Assembly (NCBI GenBank): GCA_028688765.1
Contig: JAQTXO010000001.1
Coordinates: 20,163 to 84,162 of the forward strand
Direction: 5' to 3'
Source: Acidiphilium sp.
GTDB lineage: Bacteria > Pseudomonadota > Alphaproteobacteria > Acetobacterales > Acetobacteraceae
Length of the DNA: 64,000 nucleotides
Position numbers and translations under genes: made by a program. The notes beneath the pieces are model-generated. The model ran no database searches and had not been told where the DNA came from. It was given only the letters and a program-made list of their open reading frames with translations. This document shows, in pieces, positions 22,498-30,997 of the stretch. Within the stretch, counting starts at the first letter, position 1. The number at the start of each line of letters is the position of its first letter.

Positions 22498-23373
22498 ATG
22501 ATGTCCGTCCCCAATCCCCGGAAATCCATCACACCGATCATGCTCTGTGTACTGGCAGTTCCACTTGTCCTAGCCGGCTGTTCGAGCCGCAAAGGCGAGA
22601 TGATGAGTGCATTGAAGCAATATTTCGCCAAGCCGGGCAATGCGCTCACTTATTGCGCGGATCTTCAGTTGCCGGGACAGTCGACTTATCACACGACTTA
22701 TACAACGACGTTTCTCTCCTATTACGCGCCCGACTTCACCAAGACGATCAGTGCCGCCCATCCGATTGTCTATGTCGAGACGCCGACTTCCGGCCAGGCG
22801 TCGGCGACTGGCCGGAAACGGCCGGCTCTCGTCACCTATTGGCTGAAGCATCATTTTCTCGCCACCAGGACGACGACATTTCACAACGGGGAAGATTTTA
22901 TGCCGGACGGCTCCCTGTTGTCTCCGATAACGGTATATGTCTGGAAGCACCGGGTTCCAAAAGGTTTCGGTGGCATAGCGACGATACGCGAGTCCACCGG
23001 GAAGCCCCTGGAAGGGCTGGTCCCTGGGTTTTTCACGACGACTGAGCAGGTGCCGTGGATCACCAGCTATTGTGGTGGTCAGATCAAGCCGGTGCGGATC
23101 GTCAGCTTCACCAAACCAACCGCGGCCAATGGCGTCACCGTCTCCCAGGTCCGTGTTGCCTTTGCGCTGCACGGAATACCGTCGTGGTTCTATGCCAAGC
23201 CGGCGCAGGTTCAACTGGGTCGCGGTGCGCCACACAGGGCGATGACCCGCACCCTCGTGATGACGCAGACCTCCAACGGTTGGTCGGTGACGAATGTCGA
23301 TGGCCTGGTTCCGTTGATCTCCACGGTCCATGTCGCGAAGTTCCGTTGGCTCGCGGCGGATCGAGGATTCTGA
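22498..23373 (+). CDS. Lipoprotein of the transfer operon, unknown
   Basis: The 291-residue protein has a lipoprotein signal peptide with lipobox LAGC (Cys28); the start is ATG 22498 or the adjacent 22501. The mature part is beta-rich with many Thr/Tyr residues (YHTTYTTTFLSYYAP, ARTLVMTQTSNGW-like strands). It ends one base before the DotO start at 23375. I recognise no domain. Position beside DotO suggests an envelope component specific to this transfer-system lineage. Confidence 0.6.
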   Translation: MMSVPNPRKSITPIMLCVLAVPLVLAGCSSRKGEMMSALKQYFAKPGNALTYCADLQLPGQSTYHTTYTTTFLSYYAPDFTKTISAAHPIVYVETPTSGQASATGRKRPALVTYWLKHHFLATRTTTFHNGEDFMPDGSLLSPITVYVWKHRVPKGFGGIATIRESTGKPLEGLVPGFFTTTEQVPWITSYCGGQIKPVRIVSFTKPTAANGVTVSQVRVAFALHGIPSWFYAKPAQVQLGRGAPHRAMTRTLVMTQTSNGWSVTNVDGLVPLISTVHVAKFRWLAADRGF

Positions 23374-23374
23374 C

Positions 23375-26300
23375 ATGTCGGTTTTATCCACCTTCGCCAA
23401 GCTGGCCGCAAAAATTTCGTTTCTGATGCCGTCACCTTTGTATGCTTTCTGCGACTTGGAAACCACGGATGGCCGCTCCCTGATCACCCGCGAGGGAGAT
23501 TATGTTTCGCTCGTGCGGATCCATGGGTTGACCCATTTGATCGGCGAGTCGGCGACCGATGAGATCGTCGAGACCCTGCGGCTTGAATTGCAGGGCGCGC
23601 TGGAGGCGAAAGGGCAGGGACTCCAGTGCTGGTTTGCCTGCGATCCCAACCAGACCGAGTCCGCGCTGAGCGCATTGCTGGCCGGACCGCGGGCGGTCGC
23701 GCGTGAAATGGGCATGTCGTTTGAGGACATTTTTGCCGAGCGCGCCCGGATCTGGCGCAAAGTGATGCGCTGGGAGGATTGTTATCTGGTGCTGTGGACA
23801 CGGACATCGATGCTTTCGCGCGAGGAGGAGGTTCAGGCGCGGAGCGAGCAGGACAGTGCCGCCCGGGGCGCGCCGAGGATCGGCACGTCCGGCCTCAAGG
23901 CGCAGAATATTTTCCTCGCCTCGGAGATTCTGGGCGTGAAGCACATTGCCTTCGTGACCCGGGTGATTGCGGCATTCCATAATCAGCACATCGTCCTCGA
24001 GGAGATAGCGCCGCGTGAGGCACTGGTCACGATACGCGAGGCGCTTTATCCTGAAACGCGCGACTCCAACTGGGGGCCGGTCCTCCCCGGCGATCCGATC
24101 CGGATCCGGATGCCCGATATCGGCGAGAAGCCTGCCGCCGATCATGTTCTCTGGCCCAACCTGCCGAGTCAGATTTTCCGCGACGATGCCGAGACGATTG
24201 GCAACCGGGCGGTGCGGATCGGCGATCATGACTATGCGGCGATCGAGGTCGTGCTCGGGCCGGAGATTCCCCGGCCTTTTGCCGAGTTGGTCAACCGGTT
24301 GGCACGGACCTATGTGCCCTGGCGCGCGTCGGTCTGGCTGGAGAGCGGTGGGCCGGCGACTATGGCGCTCAAGTCGTTCTTCGCCGAGCTACTGGCTTTC
24401 GATCCCGTGAATCGTCAGATGGCCAAGGCGTTTGAAGCCTTGTCGCGGATGCAAAAGGATCAGACCGATATTCCGGTGCGGTGGCGGATGAGTTTTGCGA
24501 CCTGGGTACCTGCGGGTGAACATAAGACGCTGCGCCGCAATGTTGCCGTTCTCGAGCAGCGGATTCAAGGCTGGGGCAATTGCCGGCTCGGCCTGACCGC
24601 TGGCGATGCCCTGCAAGCGGTGATGGGGTCTGCGCTCGGTCTCACCTTCGGCTCGACCGCTCCGGTGGGTTATGCGCCGTTGTCCGACGCTTTGCGCATG
24701 CTGCCGCTCGCCCGGCCGGCGTCGCCCTGGAGGGAGGGGCCGGTGGTATTCCGCACGCCGGACGGTCGGATCTGGCCGTACGATCCCTCGGGGAGCGGGC
24801 GAGCGGCGGTGTTCATTGCGATTCTGGCGGCACCGCGCCGCGGTAAATCGACACTGGCGAACGCGATGAATCTCGGTTTGTGTCTGAGCCGTGCCGGTCT
24901 GGGCAATCAGGGTGCCAAGTTGCCGTTGATCGGCAAACTCGATATCGGCAAGAGCGCCCTTGGGTTCGTCCTCTTGCTGCAGGAGGAATTACCGAAGGAG
25001 AGACGCCACGAGGCGGTGTTCGTCGAGATGCAGTTCGGGTCGGGTTACGATTTCAACATCTTCGACACCCAACTTGGTTGCCGCTATCCGCTGCGGTTGG
25101 AAGAGAATTTTGTTGTCAATTTTCTCTCGCTTGCCACCACGTCGCTCGAGACCGATCATCCGTTCGAAGGAATGGATCAGTTCATCCGGTTCGTTGTGAC
25201 CGAAGCCTATCGGATGCGGTCCGATCAGGGGGCGAACACGGCACCTGTGGTGTATCAACGCGGGATCGAGCCGCGGGTCGATGACGTCCTCGATCGGATC
25301 GATCCGGGTCTGACGTTACTGCTGGAGCGGGCCGGACTCGCGGGAGGCGATGTGCAGACGGGTTCGCCCAGAACCGATGCCGGCAACGAGATTTTCTGGT
25401 GGGAAGTGGTGGATTTCCTTTGCCATGCCGGCGAATACCGCTCGGCGGGCTATGCGCAGCGCCGGGCGGTACCGATACTCGAAGATTTGATTTCCGCCGC
25501 GCGCAGCAATTCGGTGCGGGACAATTTCGAGAAGATCAAGGCCCATACCGACGAATCGCTGCCCGAGGTGTTCGAGCGCTACATCAAATCCCTGATCAAG
25601 ATGCTCCCTTCGCTCAACCAGCGCACCTCGATCGATCTCGGCGATGCGCGGGTGATTGTGCTGGATCTCGACCGTGTCGCACCGCGTGGTGACCGGCCTG
25701 AAGCGGTGCGGATCACCAGCCTGATGTATATGCTGGGGCGTCATATGATCGCGCGGAATTTCTTTCTCAACGAGACGGATTTGCAGTCGATCCCCAAGCC
25801 GATGAAACCTTATCACGCGCGGCGCATTGCCGATGTCAACGAGTCGATCAAACGGCTGGATTACGATGAATACCATCGGACCCGGGGCAGCCGCTATGTT
25901 CGCGCGCAGGTGGTTAGCGACGTCCTCGAAGGCGGCAAATGGGGGATCCAGGTTGTGGTCGCGAGCCAGAGCATCAAGCATCTGGACGATGAGCTGATCA
26001 GTTACACGAATGAGCGATATCTGCTGGGAGCCGACGATGAGGAGGAGATCGCCGAAATCATCAGGCGGTTTTCGCTTTCGGACGAGGCGGCATCGACGTT
26101 ACGCCGGCGGCTCAAGGGGCCGGACAGCAAAGGGGGTGGCGCACCGTTCCTGATCCAGGTGACTGCCTATGACCAGAAATACGAGCAGATGCTGGTCAAT
26201 TCGCTCGGCCCGATCGAGATCTGGGCGTTGAGCACGACGCCGCTGGACATGCAGTTACGGTCCCGGGTCTATCGGCGGTTGGGACCGGCTGAAGCGCGCC

Positions 26301-26503
26301 GGCGACTGGCCCAGGTTTTTCCCATCGGCACCGCGGTTGCGGAGATCGAGCGGCGCAAGGACGAGCGGATCAAGCACGGTGACGCGGAGGATCGGGCGGA
26401 AGCAGGGGTCATCGACGAGATTGCCGGTGAGGTGATCGATTTGAACGGGATGGCGGCGCATTTGCGCGGATCGGATGCGGTTTTCCGTCTTGCCGCCGAG
26501 TGA
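23375..26503 (+). CDS. traU: DotO/IcmB (TraU) transfer ATPase
   Basis: The start is the ATG at 23375 (MSVLSTFAKLAAKISFLMPS). At 1042 residues it is full length for TraU/DotO, the VirB4-like ATPase at the cytoplasmic face of type IVB systems. The P-loop is AAPRRGKSTLAN near residues 485-496, a variant of GxxxxGKST. A hydrophobic acidic strand RVIVLDLDRVAP (about 755-767) is the Walker B candidate, and WGIQVVVASQS (about 857-867) is typical of VirB4/DotO family motif III. The N-terminal half contains the family's YTSSIRA-like alpha/beta domain. Its end overlaps the next start (TGATG). Confidence 0.88.
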   Translation: MSVLSTFAKLAAKISFLMPSPLYAFCDLETTDGRSLITREGDYVSLVRIHGLTHLIGESATDEIVETLRLELQGALEAKGQGLQCWFACDPNQTESALSALLAGPRAVAREMGMSFEDIFAERARIWRKVMRWEDCYLVLWTRTSMLSREEEVQARSEQDSAARGAPRIGTSGLKAQNIFLASEILGVKHIAFVTRVIAAFHNQHIVLEEIAPREALVTIREALYPETRDSNWGPVLPGDPIRIRMPDIGEKPAADHVLWPNLPSQIFRDDAETIGNRAVRIGDHDYAAIEVVLGPEIPRPFAELVNRLARTYVPWRASVWLESGGPATMALKSFFAELLAFDPVNRQMAKAFEALSRMQKDQTDIPVRWRMSFATWVPAGEHKTLRRNVAVLEQRIQGWGNCRLGLTAGDALQAVMGSALGLTFGSTAPVGYAPLSDALRMLPLARPASPWREGPVVFRTPDGRIWPYDPSGSGRAAVFIAILAAPRRGKSTLANAMNLGLCLSRAGLGNQGAKLPLIGKLDIGKSALGFVLLLQEELPKERRHEAVFVEMQFGSGYDFNIFDTQLGCRYPLRLEENFVVNFLSLATTSLETDHPFEGMDQFIRFVVTEAYRMRSDQGANTAPVVYQRGIEPRVDDVLDRIDPGLTLLLERAGLAGGDVQTGSPRTDAGNEIFWWEVVDFLCHAGEYRSAGYAQRRAVPILEDLISAARSNSVRDNFEKIKAHTDESLPEVFERYIKSLIKMLPSLNQRTSIDLGDARVIVLDLDRVAPRGDRPEAVRITSLMYMLGRHMIARNFFLNETDLQSIPKPMKPYHARRIADVNESIKRLDYDEYHRTRGSRYVRAQVVSDVLEGGKWGIQVVVASQSIKHLDDELISYTNERYLLGADDEEEIAEIIRRFSLSDEAASTLRRRLKGPDSKGGGAPFLIQVTAYDQKYEQMLVNSLGPIEIWALSTTPLDMQLRSRVYRRLGPAEARRRLAQVFPIGTAVAEIERRKDERIKHGDAEDRAEAGVIDEIAGEVIDLNGMAAHLRGSDAVFRLAAE

Positions 26504-27213
26504 TGGTGATGAACCCGCTTGCGCATCCGGGGCAACTGTTGATCCCGCAGCCGGAGCCTTTGAACGTCACGAGTTTCATCAACGATGATCCCGGTACGAT
26601 CTATTCGAAATTTCATCAGCACTGGTTCGATCTGTTCTATCTCGATGCGTTCCATATCGGCGATCCGGCGCAGCAACTGACGTTCACCATCCTCGACGAA
26701 TCGCCATTTGAAGATGCGGCGCAATGCTGGCAGGTGCAGGTCGATGATTTTACGCTACGGCTGGTGCATTTTCCGGTGCAGAACGGGTTCGACACGTTCG
26801 GCTACCAGCTTCTGACGACCGGGCCGGTGGGAGTTGATCTTCGGCTGACCGCGCCGGACCTGAAAACAGCCTCGCAACGGGTGTTGTCATTACGCAAGTC
26901 GCGGGTGCGCCGGCGATCGAATTCACCGCAACGGATGAGTTTTGCCGAAGCGGCGGACATGATTAAATCTGAGAAACCGCTTCGGCGTATCGCGCGGGAC
27001 GCGCCCTGGATGTATCTGACGCTGCCGGGCCGGAATCCGTCGGTAGCGCGCATGCTGCGGGTCATCGCCGATCCGTATATGGGAACTTTGCGGGAGATGA
27101 AGAATGGGACGTTGGACGTGGTGTTCCACGCCCATCGGCTGGTGAGTTTCCCGGTCCGCGACCGGAATCAGGGGATCAGCGAGATGAACCTGCTGTTCCG
27201 GGCCGTCTCGTAA
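26503..27213 (+). CDS. Hypothetical protein following DotO
   Basis: Several starts are stacked (GTG 26500, ATG 26503, GTG 26506, ATG 26509); ATG 26503 overlaps the DotO stop. The soluble protein of about 236 residues begins with an alpha/beta region rich in aromatic residues (FHQHWFDLFYLDAFHIGD) and has a basic linker (LRKSRVRRRSNSPQRMSF). The C-terminal domain contains PSVARMLRVIADPYMG and VVFHAHRLVSFPVRDR. There is no signal peptide. I do not recognise the family; TraV occupies this position in IncI plasmids, but no sequence similarity can be claimed. Confidence 0.6.
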   Translation: MVMNPLAHPGQLLIPQPEPLNVTSFINDDPGTIYSKFHQHWFDLFYLDAFHIGDPAQQLTFTILDESPFEDAAQCWQVQVDDFTLRLVHFPVQNGFDTFGYQLLTTGPVGVDLRLTAPDLKTASQRVLSLRKSRVRRRSNSPQRMSFAEAADMIKSEKPLRRIARDAPWMYLTLPGRNPSVARMLRVIADPYMGTLREMKNGTLDVVFHAHRLVSFPVRDRNQGISEMNLLFRAVS

Positions 27214-27270
27214 ATCCGCCCGGTCGGATTGCCCGAAAAAAAATACGACACACCGAAAAAACCGCATCGC

Positions 27271-27281
27271 ACTTTCATCGT
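27271..27281 (+). promoter_or_regulatory. Transfer-regulon element, site 7
   Basis: An exact ACTTTCATCGT in the gap before DotD, ending about 36 bases before ATG 27317. It follows an A-rich stretch (27236-27262). Confidence 0.65.
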
Positions 27282-27316
27282 CCGATGCCAGCCTCCGGAT
27301 CGGCAGGAGAGTGAGC

Positions 27317-27940
27317 ATGCGTATGCGTGGTGTCGGTTTCATCGTGAGTGTGATCGGTCTGACGGCATTGACCGGGTGCGCGGCGGCACCTTTGGGATCT
27401 CCCACGGTTGCGACTCCCGGCATGCCGAACCTCCAGGCGGCGTTGAACCGGGCGATCCGGCGGACCGATGCCGCGGTCGATCAGTTGAACGGGGTTCCTG
27501 TGGTTCGGCTGGCATCGGCGCATTTGTCAGGCGTGGTTCCGGCGGAGTTGCAGCAGCCGATTCAATGGACTTACCGGGGTTACCTCATTCATGCGGTACG
27601 GGCGCTCGCAAAAATATCCGGCTACCATGCGATCGTTCAGCGCGCCCGACACGGTCGTCCGATTCCCGTGAGCGTATCGGTCCATCATGTCCCGGTGATT
27701 ACGGTGATCCGCGAGTTGGGCATCCAGGCCGGGGCGCGGGCGGACGTCGAGGTCGATCCGCGGACCCACACGATCTCGGTGATCGAGACCGGTGCCGCCG
27801 CTCCCTCGCCGTCACCACCACCGGTCGCGGGCCTCCAGCCGGAGGGGGCGACGATCCGGGCGCAGCCGCTTCGGGTAGTGCCGGAACCGGCACTGTCAGT
27901 CCCGTCATCCGACCGCCCACAATCTCTCATCACGAACTGA
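27317..27940 (+). CDS. traH: DotD (TraH) outer-membrane lipoprotein
   Basis: The start is ATG 27317 after AGGAG (27305-27309); GTG 27311 is less well spaced. The lipobox is LTGCAA (Cys about 20). The middle has the N0/secretin-like alpha/beta domain of DotD: IQWTYRGYLIHAVRALAKISGY, then PIPVSVSVHHVPVITVIREL and VDPRTHTISVIE. A Pro-rich tail follows (residues about 160-207). DotD works with DotC to place DotH in the outer membrane. Gene order DotD-(three small genes)-DotC-DotB mirrors TraH-TraI-TraJ with insertions. Confidence 0.8.
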   Translation: MRMRGVGFIVSVIGLTALTGCAAAPLGSPTVATPGMPNLQAALNRAIRRTDAAVDQLNGVPVVRLASAHLSGVVPAELQQPIQWTYRGYLIHAVRALAKISGYHAIVQRARHGRPIPVSVSVHHVPVITVIRELGIQAGARADVEVDPRTHTISVIETGAAAPSPSPPPVAGLQPEGATIRAQPLRVVPEPALSVPSSDRPQSLITN

Positions 27941-27954
27941 TCCAGGAGTTTCGC

Positions 27955-28317
27955 ATGACCAGCCAACAGAACGACGATTCAATAACACGGTTTTTCAATG
28001 GTGTTGCCGACATGATGATCGGTTTCGACCAATTGGCGGCAGGCAGTTTCCGGGGTGGTCTGGTGTTCGGCGGCGTCACGGTTCTGGCCAAGGTCGTTTC
28101 GCTCAGTGTTTTCAATGTGCCGTTCGCGGATATTTCCCGTTCCGGTTCGATCCGGACCATCCTGACGATGGTGGGGGCTGGCATGATCGTCGGTGTCGTC
28201 CGGGTCGTTCATGGCTGGCGCAACATGCTTGGGCCGGTTGCGGTCGCGTCGGGTGCCGGGTTCATCCATTCGGGGGATGCGCGACCGGTGATGTCCAGTC
28301 CGTCGAAGGACGGTTGA
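27955..28317 (+). CDS. Small membrane protein, unknown
   Basis: The start is ATG 27955 with CAGGAG upstream; the open frame to 27229 upstream is antisense-like run-through of the DotD region. The 120-residue protein has two hydrophobic segments (about residues 35-50, GGLVFGGVTVLAKVVSL, and 70-85, ILTMVGAGMIVGVVRVV) and a short soluble tail. No family is recognised. It lies in the DotD-DotC interval with one-base spacing to the next gene. Confidence 0.6.
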   Translation: MTSQQNDDSITRFFNGVADMMIGFDQLAAGSFRGGLVFGGVTVLAKVVSLSVFNVPFADISRSGSIRTILTMVGAGMIVGVVRVVHGWRNMLGPVAVASGAGFIHSGDARPVMSSPSKDG

Positions 28318-28318
28318 G

Positions 28319-28702
28319 ATGACGTTTCCCGGTATCCTGACTTTCGTCGTTTCGCTCCTGGCCGCAGTCGGCACTGTCTCTGTGGGGTTCGCGTGGGCAT
28401 CCGGCCCCTCGAGTGCCCCAGGAGACTTGAGCCTCTCGCAAACCGGACTGGCCACGCGGCAATTGGCGCAACTGACCGCCATTCAACATGACCTGGCGAT
28501 TCTCGTGGCGGAACGCCGGCCGTTCATGCCGGGCATGAGGCCTGGCAATTTCTGTTATTACAAGGTCGAAGCCGTTCCTGAAGGGGCTGTGCGCTGGTCG
28601 GCTCACAATCATCGCATTGCCTACGTCGAAACCCATTCGGATCAACCTGATGGTGGCGCGACCTGGGAGCGTGTCAGTCCCCGGCATCATCATTCCGGTT
28701 GA
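28319..28702 (+). CDS. Small protein with N-terminal membrane anchor, unknown
   Basis: The 127-residue protein starts one base after the previous stop. Residues 5-27 (GILTFVVSLLAAVGTVSVGFAWA) form an anchor or signal peptide. The periplasmic part contains a short helix (RQLAQLTAIQHDLAILVAE) and a His-rich end (SPRHHHSG). No domain is recognised. Close spacing with both neighbours places it in the transfer operon. Confidence 0.55.
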   Translation: MTFPGILTFVVSLLAAVGTVSVGFAWASGPSSAPGDLSLSQTGLATRQLAQLTAIQHDLAILVAERRPFMPGMRPGNFCYYKVEAVPEGAVRWSAHNHRIAYVETHSDQPDGGATWERVSPRHHHSG

Positions 28703-28715
28703 GTAGGGGTTTGCC

Positions 28716-28943
28716 ATGACTGTTAATCCAACCTCGTTGACGGAGACCACCATGATAAATGAAGACGATCCGGCTTTTTCCCCTTGGCTCGAGGGTATTC
28801 CGCCGGCCCATGTCACAGCTACCAGTCGAATCCTCCCGGCGGTGACCCTGACGTTTGCGCCCCCAGCGCGGGGCCGTGGCACGATGCTGACGATCGAAGC
28901 CGCGGCCGAACTCGATCGGATCCGCCGCGATGCGGGTTGCTGA
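28716..28943 (+). CDS. Small hypothetical protein
   Basis: This 75-residue ORF lies between the previous gene and DotC. It has no signal peptide. The central part is hydrophobic and proline-containing (PAHVTATSRILPAVTLTFAPPARG), followed by an acidic helix (IEAAAELDRIRRDAGC). A downstream ATG at 28752 is also possible. The call rests on frame, position and absence of another candidate in the gap. Confidence 0.45.
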   Translation: MTVNPTSLTETTMINEDDPAFSPWLEGIPPAHVTATSRILPAVTLTFAPPARGRGTMLTIEAAAELDRIRRDAGC

Positions 28944-28953
28944 GGGTCGATCG

Positions 28954-29967
28954 ATGGTGGCGATACAGCCAGTGTCGTCCCGTGTTGCATCGCGTCCCGC
29001 GATCACGGCCGCGCTTGTGGGGATTGTTCTGCTTTGGCCGCCGGCCGCCCTGGCTGGGCCGGGGCCGGGGACGGTGCCGCCATTCCCGCAATTTGCGCTC
29101 TCGCCCGCGACCGGGGCGGTGGTGCGCGGATTCGATCGGAATGCTAATCCGCTGAACACGCCGATCGCCGGTGCGCGGGTGAATGGGCAGATCGTTGGCC
29201 GGCAGGCACCGCCTTCGCTGGCCGCCTTGCAGGCGGCGCGCCCCGGTCATGTTCCGGGCAAAACGATCTCGCCGCTGCGGCTGCACGCTTTGCGCCAGGC
29301 GGCCTTGTCCTATGGCGCGCGAGGCGGTCTTGCGGCGGAAAGCTATACGATCAACCTTGAACTCTCGAACTACAGGCAGACCCTCGACAAGACGTTCGAT
29401 TTTACCCGGATGGTCCAGCCGATCGGCAATGACCAGACATTGCTGGTACCGCCGATCGTCACCGAGGCGCAGTTTGCCTTCGCCCTGGCACCGGGTGGCC
29501 AGATCGCGAAGCAGACCGATAAGGTCTACGAGATCACACAGCAGGCGCGGCTGGCCTCGGCACCCCCGAACTGGCGGAGTTTCCTGGTGCGCAGCTGGTC
29601 GGCACCGACCCCGCCACCCCGCAACCTGATGCCCCACAATGCCGAGGAGGCACGGGACTGGGCGCGATGGGTGGCACAGGGCTGGGCGCTCGGGGAACAG
29701 CAGGGGGTCCAGATTTTCCTCGACGATCTCGACCGGCTGCAGACCGATTATATCGGGATGCTGCGTTATGCGGTTCTGCTCCGGGCGGGTCTGGTCGAGC
29801 CACCGGACACCAGGAGCTCGAGCCGCTACGTTTCGGGTGGGCGGAACCGGATGTTGGTGGGCAATAAGGTGGTCCGGATCACCGACCAGCCCGGACTCAA
29901 TCCCAACAACCGCGACTGGCACCCCGGTTATCTGCCAAGCGGTGGTCCGATCGGAGCCGCGCCATGA
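28954..29967 (+). CDS. traI: DotC (TraI) outer-membrane-complex protein
   Basis: The start is ATG 28954, after GAGGGT; ATG 28930, overlapping the previous ORF, is an alternative. A signal peptide ends near WPPAALAG. DotC is a lipoprotein in Legionella, but no lipobox cysteine is visible here. The body has DotC features: LRLHALRQAALSYGARGGLA, the aromatic DKTFDFTRM, LLVPPIVTEAQFAFAL and WRSFLVRSW. It continues with WARWVAQGWALGEQQGVQIF and LDRLQTDYIGMLRYAVLLRAGLV. DotC and DotD assist the DotH outer-membrane ring. Its stop overlaps the next start (ATGA). Confidence 0.82.
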   Translation: MVAIQPVSSRVASRPAITAALVGIVLLWPPAALAGPGPGTVPPFPQFALSPATGAVVRGFDRNANPLNTPIAGARVNGQIVGRQAPPSLAALQAARPGHVPGKTISPLRLHALRQAALSYGARGGLAAESYTINLELSNYRQTLDKTFDFTRMVQPIGNDQTLLVPPIVTEAQFAFALAPGGQIAKQTDKVYEITQQARLASAPPNWRSFLVRSWSAPTPPPRNLMPHNAEEARDWARWVAQGWALGEQQGVQIFLDDLDRLQTDYIGMLRYAVLLRAGLVEPPDTRSSSRYVSGGRNRMLVGNKVVRITDQPGLNPNNRDWHPGYLPSGGPIGAAP

Positions 29968-30422
29968 GGATCGACAGCGGCAAACTAGGAGGCGGTCTTG
30001 CCATGGCGATCGCCCGCTCGGCTGTGTTGCTTGGCCTGTCCGGTGCCTGCGCCTTGGCGCAGGTGCCGCTGGCGTTGGCCCACCCTGAACCGGCGGCCCG
30101 GTTCTGTCGCTCGAAGGTCCGGTATTTCGGGATCGGTTCGGTGACGGCCGAATACCGTCTGGAGCGAACCATCGGCGCTTTCCCCTATCGCGTACCGCCG
30201 CACGCCCTGCCGGTGATCGTGGGGCATACCGGAACGATGGGCGGGACTGGTTTTTTCGAGAGTGAGCGCTGGCAGGTTGGACGGTTGCTCGGACGATCCG
30301 CCTGCCGGTTTCTGACCGATGTGCGTCCGCGGTTGCGTCAGACGATCACCGACCGGCATGGCCGACGCGTCGGCATGATCATCGCAAAGCTGATTACCGC
30401 CACACCGGGCACCGCGCCATGA
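29964..30422 (+). CDS. Exported protein, unknown
   Basis: The 152-residue protein has a signal peptide (MAIARSAVLLGLSGACALAQVPLALAHP; an internal ATG at 30003 may be the true start). The mature part has two cysteines (FCRSKV, SACRF) and basic/aromatic strands (VRYFGIGSVTAEYRLER). No family is recognised. It is translationally coupled to DotC, so a periplasmic role beside the core complex is likely. Confidence 0.55.
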   Translation: MRIDSGKLGGGLAMAIARSAVLLGLSGACALAQVPLALAHPEPAARFCRSKVRYFGIGSVTAEYRLERTIGAFPYRVPPHALPVIVGHTGTMGGTGFFESERWQVGRLLGRSACRFLTDVRPRLRQTITDRHGRRVGMIIAKLITATPGTAP

Positions 30423-30459
30423 CCGACAATCCTTCCCTCCCAACCCCCAGGAGAATCCG

Positions 30460-30963
30460 ATGAGCAAAACCTCTACCAGAGCCACGATCGCAATGACTGC
30501 CGCCCTGGCATTTGGCCTGACCGGCATCGCCACGGCAGCGACACGCCTTGTTCCATCCGGCGCACCGGTCCCTGTCACTCGCGCCGCTTCGACATCGACC
30601 CTCGCGTCGCCTGGCGCGCACTTGATCCGTGTCGCCGCGAGTCCCGCAGTTCAATCGGAGGCGGCCGCAATGGTCAGGATCCTGAGCGACCAGCTGACGA
30701 TCGACAATACCGAGACCGCTCAGTTGGAATCGATCCAGCGTGCTCTTCACGCCCTGGTCAAACTCGAAATCCACCACGGCGTCACTGCCGCCTCCGCGCC
30801 GCCGCTGAGCCTCGCCGGGTGCTCTTTCGGCGGAAACGAATTTCCTAAAGGTGCGGAGGTCGATTTCACACCGAACCAGTCGGAGATCTGCACCGATGCG
30901 ATCGCCGGCAAGCCGACCTACGGACTCGCCTGGCACTTGTTGAAGACTTCCCAGACCAAATGA
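30460..30963 (+). CDS. Exported protein, unknown
   Basis: The 167-residue protein has a signal peptide (RATIAMTAALAFGLTGIATAA) with CAGGAG upstream. A helical region (MVRILSDQLTIDNTETAQLESIQRA) precedes a C-terminal part with a cysteine pair (LAGCSFGGNEF, SEICTDAIAG). No recognised domain. It sits between the DotC-coupled gene and DotB. Confidence 0.55.
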   Translation: MSKTSTRATIAMTAALAFGLTGIATAATRLVPSGAPVPVTRAASTSTLASPGAHLIRVAASPAVQSEAAAMVRILSDQLTIDNTETAQLESIQRALHALVKLEIHHGVTAASAPPLSLAGCSFGGNEFPKGAEVDFTPNQSEICTDAIAGKPTYGLAWHLLKTSQTK

Positions 30964-30997
30964 TCCGCCCCCTTCAGCCCCTAACGGAGTAACTGTC

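Noticed and set aside
27214-27250. Rho-independent terminator after the gene at 26503
   Set aside because: The small AATCCG/CGGATT hairpin is followed by A residues, not T, on the transcribed strand.
27229-27954. N-terminal extension of the 27955 gene
   Set aside because: The extension runs through the DotD gene in another frame; ATG 27955 has its own CAGGAG site.
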